Positions 28,180 through 37,127 are shown, numbered from the stretch's first letter. The stretch is 64,000 nt of DNA from WLXB01 sp040221475 (GCA_040221475.1 JAVKEJ010000032.1:310001-374000), one strand, 5' to 3'. Program-made: numbers and translations. Notes: generated by a model from the sequence alone, not told the origin.

Positions 28180-28578
28180 TTAAAGTTTCGCGGGAGCCGC
28201 GAGACCTTCCAAGATCGGGCAGTCGGGCCGGCCATCGCCATGGCAGGTTTTGATCAGATGATGCAGGGTTGAACGCAACTCCTGTAATTCGAGAATTTTC
28301 GCGTCGATTTCGGTCAGGTGTTTTTGCGCAATGGCTTTCACATCGGCGGACTGACGGTCTTTGTCTTCATACAGCGAGAGCAATTGAGCGCACTCGTCGA
28401 CAGAAAACCCAAGCCCACGGCTGTGGCGGACAAACCTGAGCTTGTGCACATCGGAGTCAGAGTAATCCCGATAGCCGTTTTCAGCCCGCACAGGCGGGGC
28501 AATCAAACCCGTCTCTTCGTAATAGCGGATGGTCTTGGCCGGCAGCCCAGACAAGCGCGACGCTTCACCGATGTTCAT
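28180..28578 (-). CDS. cueR: Cu(I)-responsive MerR-family regulator
   Basis: MerR-family activator sensing monovalent copper. The winged-helix region MNIGEASRLSGLPAKTIRYYEETGLI is followed by a coiled coil and a metal-binding loop CHGDGRPDCPI, whose two Cys spaced as C-x7-C are the CueR/HmrR signature. At 132 aa it is full length. It starts at the ATG at 28578, with an operator-like promoter element 20-50 bp upstream. No copper exporter lies immediately beside it; the copper-type cluster starts 12 kb further on (40.6-49.2 kb). Confidence 0.92.
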   Translation of the reverse strand: MNIGEASRLSGLPAKTIRYYEETGLIAPPVRAENGYRDYSDSDVHKLRFVRHSRGLGFSVDECAQLLSLYEDKDRQSADVKAIAQKHLTEIDAKILELQELRSTLHHLIKTCHGDGRPDCPILEGLAAPAKL

Positions 28579-28600
28579 GCCGTGACTCCTCTCCCCTCTC

Positions 28601-28629
28601 AGTTAAGCTGCCAGTGACTGGACGTGCAA
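28601..28629 (-). promoter_or_regulatory. candidate CueR operator/promoter
   Basis: On the minus strand a -35-like TTGCAC and a -10-like TTAACT flank the perfect dyad CCAGTCACTGG. A dyad centred between -35 and -10 is the layout of MerR-family promoters. Known CueR/HmrR sites have TTGACCTTCC on the left arm, which is only partly kept here, and the spacer is 17-18 bp rather than 19-20. It would make cueR self-regulated. Confidence 0.45.
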
Positions 28630-28700
28630 GGGGGGAGTCAGAAACGGGGCGCTCTTGGCCCTGGACGTGGGGCCCTGGACGTGGGGGCCCTCTGGACGTG
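28618..28700. repeat. four copies of CTGGACGTG upstream of cueR
   Basis: The 9-mer CTGGACGTG occurs at 28618, 28661, 28675 and 28692. The first copy overlaps one arm of the candidate CueR operator; the others lie in a GGGCCC-rich tract that runs up to the stop codon of the DUF533 gene. Confidence 0.8.
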
Positions 28701-28703
28701 AGG

Positions 28704-29432
28704 TTACGCCACCACCGACGTCTGGCCGGGCAGCGGCGCGCCAACGGCAACGCTGTCATGCAGGTGAGCAATCAAACCCGGCTCGAGCTTGAGCCGCGCG
28801 CCAAGCATGCCAAGATAGCCCTTCTCGGCGGGACCATCAGGATCAATGGCCAGCAAGGAGGCGGCATATATCTCGGCGGCTTCCTGTGGGTTGGACGCTC
28901 CGGCGGCCACGGCATCAATGTCCAGCGGCGCGCGTAGCTCATCCATCACAAAGGCTTTGTCGTCGTTGCTGAGCGGCATGGTGCCCATGCGCTCGAAAAT
29001 GCGGGTCTGCTCGGCACTGTCGATGTGACCGTCGGCCTTTGCGGCGGCGACCATGGCGCGCAGCAAGGCCCGGGCGAGGGTTTCCTCGGCGTCTGGTGTC
29101 TGAGGAATAAATCCGGTGCCGGCTGGCGGCATCGGCAACGCCTGGGGGGCGGGTTGTTGGTGCAGTTGCTGTTGTGACGCGTGTTGTTGCAGCATAGGCT
29201 GCATCTGAGGCTGCTGCATCTGGGCCTGCTGGCCAGCTTTGTGATTCTGCCAGGCTTTATAGGCCAGACCACCGACCAGAGCGACGCCGCCATAGGTGGC
29301 CGCTGTTTTGGCCATCTTGCGGGTTTTTTTCCCCCCAACGAGCAGACCAAGCAGACCGCCGGTGGCGGCACCTTTGGCAAAACTGCTGCCGTCGCCAATG
29401 AATTGATTCAACAAACCTTTGCCGTCGACCAT
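28704..29432 (-). CDS. DUF533 (TerB-like) protein
   Basis: A 242-aa protein of the DUF533 family. The N-terminal Gly-rich segment (AKGAATGGLLGLLVGGKKTRKMAKTA) and hydrophobic AATYGGVALVGGLAYKAW resemble a membrane-associating region. A Gln-rich linker follows (about residues 70-110), then a C-terminal TerB-like helical domain with LARALLRAMVAAAKADGHIDSAEQTRIFERM and a PEEAAEIYAASLLAID-like end. The start at 29432 is chosen from the AGGAG site upstream; the frame continues to 29543. The role of this family is unknown. Confidence 0.85.
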   Translation of the reverse strand: MVDGKGLLNQFIGDGSSFAKGAATGGLLGLLVGGKKTRKMAKTAATYGGVALVGGLAYKAWQNHKAGQQAQMQQPQMQPMLQQHASQQQLHQQPAPQALPMPPAGTGFIPQTPDAEETLARALLRAMVAAAKADGHIDSAEQTRIFERMGTMPLSNDDKAFVMDELRAPLDIDAVAAGASNPQEAAEIYAASLLAIDPDGPAEKGYLGMLGARLKLEPGLIAHLHDSVAVGAPLPGQTSVVA

Positions 29433-29628
29433 CTCACAACTCCTGAAAACATCTGCCTTGTGAGGGTCATGTAGGCGCTGGGAAGCGCAACTCAAGGCGA
29501 GATTTGTGAATTTCGTCACGGCCACAGAACGACGAGTGTGCACTTCCGCGCCAGACAGAGCCGAGGACGCGATCTATAGTGAGGGCGAGATCTGCCAGAG
29601 CAGAAGCAAGACAGAAAAGGACGACCCT

Positions 29629-30849
29629 ATGACGAGAGTTTTTATCGCACTGACATGCCTCTTGCTCGGCCTGGGGCCAATAGGTGCCGTGTCCGCCGCG
29701 GCCCAATCTGGCCTGCCTCAGCACAGCATGAACTGGCCCGCGCTGGCGCAACGCATTGTCGATCAGCTGCAATTGGAACCCGGGGAAAAAGTGATCTCGG
29801 TCGCGCAGCCGGGCATGTTTGAAGAGTTCGTGCCGCATTTTCGCTATGCCGTGATGCAGGCTGGTGGCATCGACATGGGTGTGATTGATGTCCTCGACCC
29901 GCCCTACCCCGAAGGTTGGGACCAAGGTGTGATTCGCGATGGCTTTGCCAAATCCAGTGAGGCTTATGTGGAGATGCTGGACGACATCGACGCCGCCGTG
30001 ATGATGCCGGGTGCCAACCCCACCTTACCCGCCTACAAGGCGCTGCAAATTCTGTTGCAGGAAAAAGCGGGGCCACGCCGGACCATTCATTTTCATTGGA
30101 CCGACGCTTACAGCCCCTCGGGCAACGAAACGGGGCTCACCGGATTAAATGTGCTGCCGGGACATCCACCACCGCCCATGCAGGTGATTAACCGGGTCTA
30201 TCAAACTGCCGTATTGGAAACCGACCTGGCCGCATTGGACGCACATCAGGACCGCTTTATTGCGGCCTTAAGGGACGGCAATGTGCGCGTGACCTCGCCC
30301 GCTGGAACAGACATCCGGTTTCGCGTGGAAGGCCGCGATATCATTCAACAGAACGGCGATGCCTCTGCCAAACGCATGCGACAGGGCGCGCCTTTTCTCG
30401 ACCGCGAGGTGGAAATTCCCGGCGGGGCCGTGCGGGTGGCCCCACTGGAAACCACCGTGCAGGGTCAAGTGGTGTATCCCTACTCCGCCTGGAACGGACA
30501 GAGCGTGACCAACGCCACCTTGGTGTACGAAAATGGCCGTATAGTTGACGTCAAAGCCGATGCCGGGTTGGAGCATCTGCAAGCGGAATTGGACAGGGCG
30601 CCGGAGACGGCAAAGTTCTTCAGGGAATTCGCGCTGGGGTTTAACCCTCTGCTCAGCCCCGAGGTGACTCAAGGCTGGATCGGGTACTACGGTTATGGGG
30701 CGGGCGTTGTGCGCCTCGGCGTTGGCAACAACGGCGAACTCGGCGGCAACGTCAGTGGCCGCTTTTTCCGCTGGCGCGACCTGCTGATTGACTGCACCGT
30801 CACTATTGATGGCGAGGTCTGGCTTAAAGATGGTAAGTTTGTGCGATAG
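29629..30849 (+). CDS. exported M29-aminopeptidase-like protein
   Basis: A 406-aa protein with a cleavable signal peptide (MTRVFIALTCLLLGLGPIGAVSAAAQ), then a domain resembling family M29 (thermophilic aminopeptidase T): WPALAQRIVDQLQLEPGEKVIS at the start and GAGVVRLGVGNNGELGGNVSG near the end. In active M29 enzymes the C-terminal part carries His metal ligands (such as HxALG and HxDL); here the matching places read RLGVG and RWRDL, so the metal centre may be lost. The start is at 29629, where the signal peptide begins. Confidence 0.65.
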   Translation: MTRVFIALTCLLLGLGPIGAVSAAAQSGLPQHSMNWPALAQRIVDQLQLEPGEKVISVAQPGMFEEFVPHFRYAVMQAGGIDMGVIDVLDPPYPEGWDQGVIRDGFAKSSEAYVEMLDDIDAAVMMPGANPTLPAYKALQILLQEKAGPRRTIHFHWTDAYSPSGNETGLTGLNVLPGHPPPPMQVINRVYQTAVLETDLAALDAHQDRFIAALRDGNVRVTSPAGTDIRFRVEGRDIIQQNGDASAKRMRQGAPFLDREVEIPGGAVRVAPLETTVQGQVVYPYSAWNGQSVTNATLVYENGRIVDVKADAGLEHLQAELDRAPETAKFFREFALGFNPLLSPEVTQGWIGYYGYGAGVVRLGVGNNGELGGNVSGRFFRWRDLLIDCTVTIDGEVWLKDGKFVR

Positions 30850-30875
30850 ATCAAGACACCTTAACATGTGAGGCT

Positions 30876-32006
30876 ATGACCTTACTTATCATCTATGTTT
30901 CCCTCGCCCTCGTTGTCTCCTTTCTCTGCTCCATCAGTGAAGCGGTGCTGCTGAGCATCCGCCGCTCTTACGTGTTGACTCTGAAGGAAGAGAAACCAGA
31001 CACCGCCAAAATGCTGACGTCCCTGCTGGAAGAACTCGACCGGCCCTTGGCGGCGATTCTGAGCCTGAACACCATCGCTCATACCGTTGGTGCGGCGGGG
31101 GCCGGTGCCCAGGCAGCGATTGTGTTTGGTGACGCGGCCGTGGGTGTGTTTTCGGGCGTGCTGACTCTGCTGATTCTGGTGCTGTCAGAAATTATTCCAA
31201 AAACCCTCGGCGCAACCCATTGGCGCGCCCTGGCCCCTGTGGTTGGACGTAGTCTGGTGATTCTGATCGCTTTGCTCAAACCGTTTATCTGGCTGTCGGA
31301 ATTGATCACCAGTGTGATCACCAAAGGCAAAGCGAGCATTGCCTTCACCCGCGAAGAGTTCGCGGCCATGGTGGATCTTGGAGCTAAGCAAGGTCAGCTT
31401 GAGAGCCACGAAACCAACGTGTTTATAAACATCATGAAGCTGGACCGCTTGCAGGTGCGCGATATTATGACGCCACGTCTGGTGATGTTCAGCGTGCCCG
31501 AAACCGACAGTGTGGCCGCGTTTACAGACGCCCATGCCACCCAACCATTCTCGCGCATTCCCGTGTACGCCGATACGCCAGACGAAGTGACCGGCTTTGT
31601 GCTTAAAAACGAAGTGCTGACACGCTTTGCCCAAGGGGACAAAGACGTCGCATTACGTGACCTCGTCCGCCCAATCCCAACAGTGATCGAAACACTTTCC
31701 CTCTCGGTGCTGTTTGAAACCCTGATTGAGAACCGCAATCACATCGCCCTGGTCGTGGATGAATATGGTGGTGTTGAGGGGCTGGTGACCCTGGAAGACG
31801 TGGTGGAGACGGTGCTGGGCCTGGAGATTGTTGACGAGCACGATACGGTTGAAGACATGCGGGCCCTGGCCCGGAAAAAATGGCGCGCGCGGGCTGCTGC
31901 CTTGGGCATTGATCCGCAGTCCCTTCAAGACACGCCTCAGGAAGATAATGTTGAGAAAGATGATCCCGAAGGAAGCAAGGCCGTTCAGAAGCCCCAAAAA
32001 CCTTAA
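30876..32006 (+). CDS. CNNM/CorC-type transporter (hemolysin C family)
   Basis: A 376-aa protein with an N-terminal DUF21/CNNM membrane domain (segments in MTLLIIYVSLALVVSFLCSISEAVLLSI, AVGVFSGVLTLLILVLSEIIPKTLG and VVGRSLVILIALLKPFIWL) and a C-terminal CBS pair (MTPRLVMFSVPETDSVAAF to EYGGVEGLVTLEDVVETVLG). Proteins of this group are linked to magnesium and cobalt efflux. It follows the M29-like gene by 26 bp and may share its transcript. The C-terminus ends in a short charged tail instead of the CorC/HlyC transporter-associated domain. Confidence 0.9.
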   Translation: MTLLIIYVSLALVVSFLCSISEAVLLSIRRSYVLTLKEEKPDTAKMLTSLLEELDRPLAAILSLNTIAHTVGAAGAGAQAAIVFGDAAVGVFSGVLTLLILVLSEIIPKTLGATHWRALAPVVGRSLVILIALLKPFIWLSELITSVITKGKASIAFTREEFAAMVDLGAKQGQLESHETNVFINIMKLDRLQVRDIMTPRLVMFSVPETDSVAAFTDAHATQPFSRIPVYADTPDEVTGFVLKNEVLTRFAQGDKDVALRDLVRPIPTVIETLSLSVLFETLIENRNHIALVVDEYGGVEGLVTLEDVVETVLGLEIVDEHDTVEDMRALARKKWRARAAALGIDPQSLQDTPQEDNVEKDDPEGSKAVQKPQKP

Positions 32007-32136
32007 ACAAAACCGTGCTAAGCCACCTTCTGAACGGTGACTGAGTTTTGACCTACCACCGGCCTGCCTGGGCGTATATTTTCCTAATGATGCACAACGG
32101 CTTTGCGCACAAGCGCTTGAGAAGGGGAACAAAATA

Positions 32137-33636
32137 ATGGGACATAAAATGAACGACCTAAAAAGGCTTCTGGTCAGCGCCATCAGCTTGGCCGTGATCT
32201 CCGCTGCGGGCGGCATCCCTTCTCCCCAGGCCGCCGATGTCGACGCCCTAAAACAGAATGCGTGGTCGTGGCTGGACAGCCAGACGCAGATTCTAGAAAC
32301 CGCCAATCTCAATATTTGGTCCTACGCCGAGACCAGCCTGGAAGAAACCAAGTCGTCCAAGGAACTGCAAGGGCTGTTGGTGGACAATGGGTTCTCGGTG
32401 GAGTCTGGCGTGGCCGGCATGGAGACTGCGTTTGTCGCTACCTACGGATCTGGCAAGCCGGTGATTGGCATTCTGGCAGAGTTCGATGCTCTGCCCGGCG
32501 TCTCACAAGCCGCATCCCCCACCCCGGGCATTGGCCCAAACCCGGAGGCCGGACATGCCTGCGGTCATTCGGTGTTTGGCGTGGGCTCCGCCGGCGCGGC
32601 CATGGCGATTAAGGAATTGATCGCCTCTGGCGCGTTTGAGGGCACCATTAAACTGTACGGCACGCCCGCCGAAGAAACCGGCATCGGCAAAGTCTACATG
32701 CTGCGCGACGGGTACTTTAAAGAGGATGATGTGATTTTAAACTGGCATCCGACCGACCGGAACCGCGCCTCCTACGGCAACACCAAAGCCATTGTGAATG
32801 TGAAATTCCGTTTCAAAGGCTCTGCTGCTCATGCCTCGGCTATGCCCTGGTCAGGGCGTTCTGCTTTGGATGGCGTGGAACTGATGAGCGCCGGCGTGAA
32901 CTACATGCGCGAACACATCAAACCGGACGCGCGGATTCATTACGTGATTACCAAAGGCGGCGGACAGCCCAATGTGGTGCCGCCCGAGGCCGAGGTTTGG
33001 TATTATATCCGCGCCGATAAATTTACCGACGTGGTGAGTTACTTTGAATGGGTCAAAGAAATCGCGGAAGCCGCTGCCAAAATGAGCCGCACGGAGTTGG
33101 AAGCCGTTGAGGTGCAGTCCGAGATTCACGAAATGATTACGGTGCGGGCGCTGGCAGAACAAACCCACAAAAATCTGAGCGCCATCGGTGCGCCGAAGTG
33201 GGAAGCCCAGGAACTGGCGTTCGCGCGGACCACGCAACTGGAATTCCAGGACCCGTTTGGCCGCGCCATTGGCGATGACGACACCCCCGCACTGGCCACC
33301 CATATTGAACCGCTGCCCGATCAACCAACCCCGGCGCGCGCCTCGACAGACGTGGGGGATATTTCCTGGTTTGTGCCCATCGGCGGACTAGGTGTGGCCT
33401 CTTACGGCCAAGGTTTACCAACGCACTCCTGGCCTGTGGTGGCCGCGACCGGCACCAGCATCGGCACCAAAGCCCTGGTGACCGCCGCCAAAACCATGAC
33501 CGCGACGGCGATTGATTTGTACACCGACCCGGACCTGATGGAACGCGTCAAAGCCGACTGGCGCAAAAGCCGCGGCGATGCGCCGTTCGAAACGCTGATT
33601 CCTGACGGGCAACCGGCGCCTTTGAGTGTGCGATAG
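32137..33636 (+). CDS. exported M20-family amidohydrolase (AbgB-like)
   Basis: A 499-aa metal-dependent amidohydrolase of the M20/AbgB group (the family includes p-aminobenzoyl-glutamate hydrolase subunit B). A signal peptide (VSAISLAVISAAGGIPSPQA) is followed by the catalytic domain with ILAEFDALPGV, GHACGHSVFG (metal ligands), TPAEETG, and the dimerisation domain with GSAAHASAMPWSGRSALDG. It starts at 32137 with GAAGGGG upstream; 32149 is a second possible ATG. It is convergent with the Lrp-type regulator. The periplasmic location differs from cytosolic AbgB. Confidence 0.88.
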   Translation: MGHKMNDLKRLLVSAISLAVISAAGGIPSPQAADVDALKQNAWSWLDSQTQILETANLNIWSYAETSLEETKSSKELQGLLVDNGFSVESGVAGMETAFVATYGSGKPVIGILAEFDALPGVSQAASPTPGIGPNPEAGHACGHSVFGVGSAGAAMAIKELIASGAFEGTIKLYGTPAEETGIGKVYMLRDGYFKEDDVILNWHPTDRNRASYGNTKAIVNVKFRFKGSAAHASAMPWSGRSALDGVELMSAGVNYMREHIKPDARIHYVITKGGGQPNVVPPEAEVWYYIRADKFTDVVSYFEWVKEIAEAAAKMSRTELEAVEVQSEIHEMITVRALAEQTHKNLSAIGAPKWEAQELAFARTTQLEFQDPFGRAIGDDDTPALATHIEPLPDQPTPARASTDVGDISWFVPIGGLGVASYGQGLPTHSWPVVAATGTSIGTKALVTAAKTMTATAIDLYTDPDLMERVKADWRKSRGDAPFETLIPDGQPAPLSVR

Positions 33637-33651
33637 AGAAAGGCGAAAAAC

Positions 33652-34119
33652 CTAAGCCGCGCGACTCTCCTCAAGTGGCAACGCCGTGGTGTATTTGATT
33701 TCTTCCATGGCAAAGGACGACGACACATCGTGGAGCGATACCTTGGCGATGAGGGTTTTGTAGACACGATCGTAAGCTTCCGTATCCTTGACGACGACGC
33801 GGAGCAGGTAATCGATCTCGCCAGCCATGCGATAGACCTCAACAATTTCCGGCATATCTTCGACAGCGCGCGCGAATTTCCGGAGCCAGACATCGTCATG
33901 CTCTTTGGTGCGAATTTGCACAAACACGGTCAGGCCCAGGTTGAGTTTTTTGCCGTTGAGCAACGCCACCTTGCCTTTGATGATTCCGGCGGTTTCCATT
34001 TTTTGGATGCGCTTCCAGCACGGTGTTTGCGAGAGCCCGACTTTCTCGGCGATATCGGCCAGAGATAACGAGGCGTCGGCCTGCAATAAACTGAGAATTT
34101 TACGGTCTATAAGGTCCAT
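33652..34119 (-). CDS. Lrp/AsnC-family transcriptional regulator
   Basis: A 155-aa regulator with an N-terminal helix-turn-helix (LIDRKILSLLQADASLSLADIAEKVGLSQTPCWKRIQKME) and a C-terminal RAM (AsnC ligand) domain ending in SSFAMEEIKYTTALPL. The start at 34119 is selected because AGGA lies 8 bases upstream; two further in-frame ATGs (34128, 34167) have poor sites. The divergent gap to cysE has an AT-rich tract with two similar motifs that may be its own binding sites. Confidence 0.93.
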   Translation of the reverse strand: MDLIDRKILSLLQADASLSLADIAEKVGLSQTPCWKRIQKMETAGIIKGKVALLNGKKLNLGLTVFVQIRTKEHDDVWLRKFARAVEDMPEIVEVYRMAGEIDYLLRVVVKDTEAYDRVYKTLIAKVSLHDVSSSFAMEEIKYTTALPLEESRAA

Positions 34120-34188
34120 CGTAAGCATCCTGATTGGGAATATGGCCAAAGCGGCAAAGCTGGACATCGTGGTGTATTGTGCTCATAT

Positions 34189-34244
34189 AGGAAATAATTT
34201 TCTAAATAAATCTATTTTTTGTAATATTTAAGGAAATTTTTCTA
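34189..34244. promoter_or_regulatory. AT-rich paired motifs between lrp-type gene and cysE
   Basis: Two copies of AGGAAAT(AA)TTTTCTA lie at 34189-34204 and 34231-34244, about four helical turns apart, within an AT-rich segment. Paired AT-rich partial palindromes at helical spacing are typical of Lrp/AsnC sites. The 288-bp divergent gap also should carry the promoters of both genes; no clear -35/-10 pair was assigned. Confidence 0.45.
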
Positions 34245-34407
34245 TATTTACACCGCCTTAACCACCTGATGAGGGCTTGAACGGCACGCCAACACAAGGG
34301 CGTGTATATCCTGCTGAAATGCGTATTTTTCTGATGAATAAGATTAAGACTCTTGGAAACTTGATGCCTCGCACTTAAGACCAGCCAACTTAGCACCCAC
34401 GAGCCTA

Positions 34408-35145
34408 ATGCCCCCGAATAAAGACCAAAACATGATGTCAAATATGATGGAGACCTTGCGGTCGATCCAACAACGCGATCCAGCAGCGCGGTCGTTGCTA
34501 CAAATCGCTTTGCTCTACCCCGGTGTGCGGATCATGGTGTTTCACCGTCTGGCCAACTTTCTGTGGCGGCACGGTTTGTATTTTCTTGGGCGTCTGGTGT
34601 CGGAGCTGGGCCGGTTTTTCTGCGGCATCGAGATTCACCCTGGCGCCCGAATCGGCAAACGCTTTTTCATTGATCACGGCTTGGGCGTGGTGATTGGCGA
34701 AACCGCAGAGATTGGTGACGACGTAACCCTGTATCATGGCGTGACTCTTGGTGGCTTATCGCCCGATGACGGGGTCGGCGGGAACCGGCATCCGAAAATC
34801 ATGGACCGGGCCGTGATTGGCGCAGGCGCGCAAGTGCTTGGGCCGGTGGTGATCAATCCGTGCGCGCGGATCGGCGCCAATGCGGTCGTCATCAAAGATG
34901 TTCCTGCCTGCGCCATTGCCGTGGGCAATCCGGCGCGGGTGATCACCCAGACCGGAACACCAGAAACCACGGACACCTTTGAACCCTATGGCGTAACCCG
35001 GGATGACATCCCTGACCCGACAGCCAAGGTGATCAAAGGTCTGATGGCCGAGATCGCCGCCTTGCGCGCCCAGGTGGAAGACAGCCAGTCGGCCACGCCC
35101 CGCGCGCCAACAGCCTCCACTGAAGACCGCGCTGACCTTCAATAG
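34408..35145 (+). CDS. cysE: serine O-acetyltransferase
   Basis: First step of cysteine synthesis from serine, in the cytoplasm. The left-handed beta-helix of hexapeptide repeats covers about residues 70-190, with the active-site part GRFFCGIEIHPGARIGKRFFIDHGLGVVIGETAEIGDDVTLYHGVTLGG. It is the short form (245 aa) of the EpsC type, and lacks most of the N-terminal helical domain. A second ATG at 34432 is possible. A MetY-type gene, using related sulfur metabolism, occurs at 58488 but is not linked. Confidence 0.93.
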   Translation: MPPNKDQNMMSNMMETLRSIQQRDPAARSLLQIALLYPGVRIMVFHRLANFLWRHGLYFLGRLVSELGRFFCGIEIHPGARIGKRFFIDHGLGVVIGETAEIGDDVTLYHGVTLGGLSPDDGVGGNRHPKIMDRAVIGAGAQVLGPVVINPCARIGANAVVIKDVPACAIAVGNPARVITQTGTPETTDTFEPYGVTRDDIPDPTAKVIKGLMAEIAALRAQVEDSQSATPRAPTASTEDRADLQ

Positions 35146-35175
35146 GAAAATGGACCTAACGCCCCCAGAACCTCA

Positions 35176-35265
35176 TGTTCAGCGGGCAAAGGCTTAATGT
35201 TAGGCGGGCAAAGCCCTGGCGTGTGGCGAGCAAAACCCTGGTGTTTGGCGGGCAAAGCCCTTGCA
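35176..35265 (+). repeat. four imperfect 22-24 bp tandem repeats
   Basis: Four units starting at 35176, 35198, 35222 and 35244 share the core GGCGGGCAAAGCCC with small changes; each unit is 22 bp except the second (24 bp). They fill most of the gap between cysE and the Kef-type gene. The purpose is not apparent; slipped-strand duplication is the simplest origin. Confidence 0.8.
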
Positions 35266-35316
35266 ACTCTGCGCAATGGTCCCTAAGTCCTAACTTCTTA
35301 GTCGGACGGGGGCCTC

Positions 35317-37116
35317 ATGGATTTTCTTGCGGAAGCTGCCATTTTTCTTGCCGCTGCGGTGCTGGTCGTGCCGCTGTCGCGCCGCCTCGGCCTGGGCGCC
35401 ATTCTGGGCTACCTGATCGCCGGGGTGATTATCGGCCCCTTTGCCCTGGGACTGATCTCGGACGCGGAAGAGGTTCTGCACTTCGCTGAATTTGGTGTGG
35501 TGCTGCTGCTGTTCATTATTGGCCTTGAATTGCAACCGAGCCGATTGTGGGTGATGCGCAATGCGGTGTTTGGGCTGGGCGGTGCGCAGGTAACGCTAAG
35601 CGCCCTGCTCATTGGCGGCCTTGCCTATATGGCGGGCACCGGGTTTGGCCCAGCGGTGGTGATTGGGCTTGGTTTGGCGTTGTCATCGACCGCTTTTGTA
35701 CTGCAATTGCTGGCTGAGAAAGGTCAACTGCCGACCCATCATGGCCGGTCCGCTTTCGCCATTCTGCTGTTCCAGGATGTGGCCGTCATTCCCATTTTGG
35801 CGGTGATTCCCATCCTTGGCGTGCAGGAAGCGACAGCCGATGGGGAATCGGTTTGGTTGGCGATTGGCCAAGTGGCGGGCGTGATCGTCGCCGTCATCGT
35901 CGGCGGACACTATCTGTTGCGACCGGTGTTGCGCCTGGTGGCCTCGACCAAAATACCCGAACTCTTTACCGCCACCGGTTTGCTGATTGTGATCGGCACC
36001 TCATTGCTGATGTACACGGTCGGCGTGTCGATGGCCCTCGGGGCCTTTATGGCGGGCATGTTGTTGGCAGATTCGGAGTATAGCAAAGAACTGGAAGCTG
36101 ACATTGAGCCCTTTAAGGGCCTTTTGTTGGGCTTGTTCTTTATCTCGGTTGGTATGAGCGTCAACCTGGGTCTGGTGGCGGGCACCCCCGGCACGGTGTT
36201 CGGACTGACCATCGCGCTCCTGACCTTGAAAGGTGCGATCCTGTATGTGTTGGGCCGTCTCTGGAAACTGAAACACCGGTCCGCCTTTGAACTGGCCTGT
36301 GTGCTGCCGCAGGGGGGAGAGTTTGCCTTTGTTATTTTCACCACGGCTGTGGTGGCCGGGGTGATGCCACAAAGCACGACAGACCTGCTGATCGTCGTGG
36401 TCGGATTGTCCATGGCCGCAACCCCTCTGCTGGGGCTGGCCAGTGAAAAAATGTTCAACAGACTGACCAAAACGTCAGAGCCGACCTATGAGAAACCGCC
36501 GGAAGAAAAAGGACATGTGATCATCGCGGGCTTCGGACGGTTTGGTCAGATCGTGGGGCGCATACTGGCGGCTCGAAAAATTCCCTTTACCGCCATGGAC
36601 ATCAGCGCCGCCCAAGTGGACTTCGTGAAACGCTACGGCAACAAAATCTACTATGGTGACGCCTCACGCCTTGATCTGCTGCGCGCTGCGAAGGCAGACG
36701 ATGCGCGGGCCTTTGTTCTGGCCATAGATGACGTTGAAGCCTCGCTGAAAACCGCAGCCGTGGTGCGCAAAAGCTTTCCCAAACTGGAAATATATGCGCG
36801 AGCCCGAAACCGACAGCATGCCTATCGCCTGATGGACCTGGGCATCATCATCATTTGGCGCGAGACCTTTGTGTCTTCGCTAGAGCTGACGCGGGATCTG
36901 CTGGTTGGCCTGGGAGAAACGCAAAAACAGGCGGATGAATTTATTGATATCTTCCAGAATCATGATCGCATGCGGCTGTTCGAACATTACACACATCATT
37001 CCGACGATGAAAAAATGCAGGACCTGGCGAAAGAAGGTGCCAAGGAACTGGAAGAGATGTTCGCCCGGGATGCGGAAGAAACTGACCTGGCTCTAAAGCC
37101 ACGGGCAGCTGAGTAA
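35317..37116 (+). CDS. Kef-type monovalent cation:proton antiporter with RCK_N domain
   Basis: A 599-aa CPA2-family antiporter. About twelve membrane segments span residues 5-380, including LSRRLGLGAILGYLIAGVIIGP-type and GVVLLLFIIGLELQPSRL segments and the HHGRSAFAILLFQDVAVIPI part. The C-terminal TrkA-N (RCK) domain starts with GHVIIAGFGRFGQIVGRILAAR, a nucleotide-binding Rossmann motif. KefB/KefC of E. coli exchange K+ for H+ and are glutathione-gated; gating here is unknown. Confidence 0.9.
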   Translation: MDFLAEAAIFLAAAVLVVPLSRRLGLGAILGYLIAGVIIGPFALGLISDAEEVLHFAEFGVVLLLFIIGLELQPSRLWVMRNAVFGLGGAQVTLSALLIGGLAYMAGTGFGPAVVIGLGLALSSTAFVLQLLAEKGQLPTHHGRSAFAILLFQDVAVIPILAVIPILGVQEATADGESVWLAIGQVAGVIVAVIVGGHYLLRPVLRLVASTKIPELFTATGLLIVIGTSLLMYTVGVSMALGAFMAGMLLADSEYSKELEADIEPFKGLLLGLFFISVGMSVNLGLVAGTPGTVFGLTIALLTLKGAILYVLGRLWKLKHRSAFELACVLPQGGEFAFVIFTTAVVAGVMPQSTTDLLIVVVGLSMAATPLLGLASEKMFNRLTKTSEPTYEKPPEEKGHVIIAGFGRFGQIVGRILAARKIPFTAMDISAAQVDFVKRYGNKIYYGDASRLDLLRAAKADDARAFVLAIDDVEASLKTAAVVRKSFPKLEIYARARNRQHAYRLMDLGIIIIWRETFVSSLELTRDLLVGLGETQKQADEFIDIFQNHDRMRLFEHYTHHSDDEKMQDLAKEGAKELEEMFARDAEETDLALKPRAAE

Positions 37117-37127
37117 AACGAACGCAT

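Noticed and set aside
35176..35265. CRISPR array
   Set aside because: Repeats are directly adjacent and degenerate, with no spacers of constant length and no cas genes.
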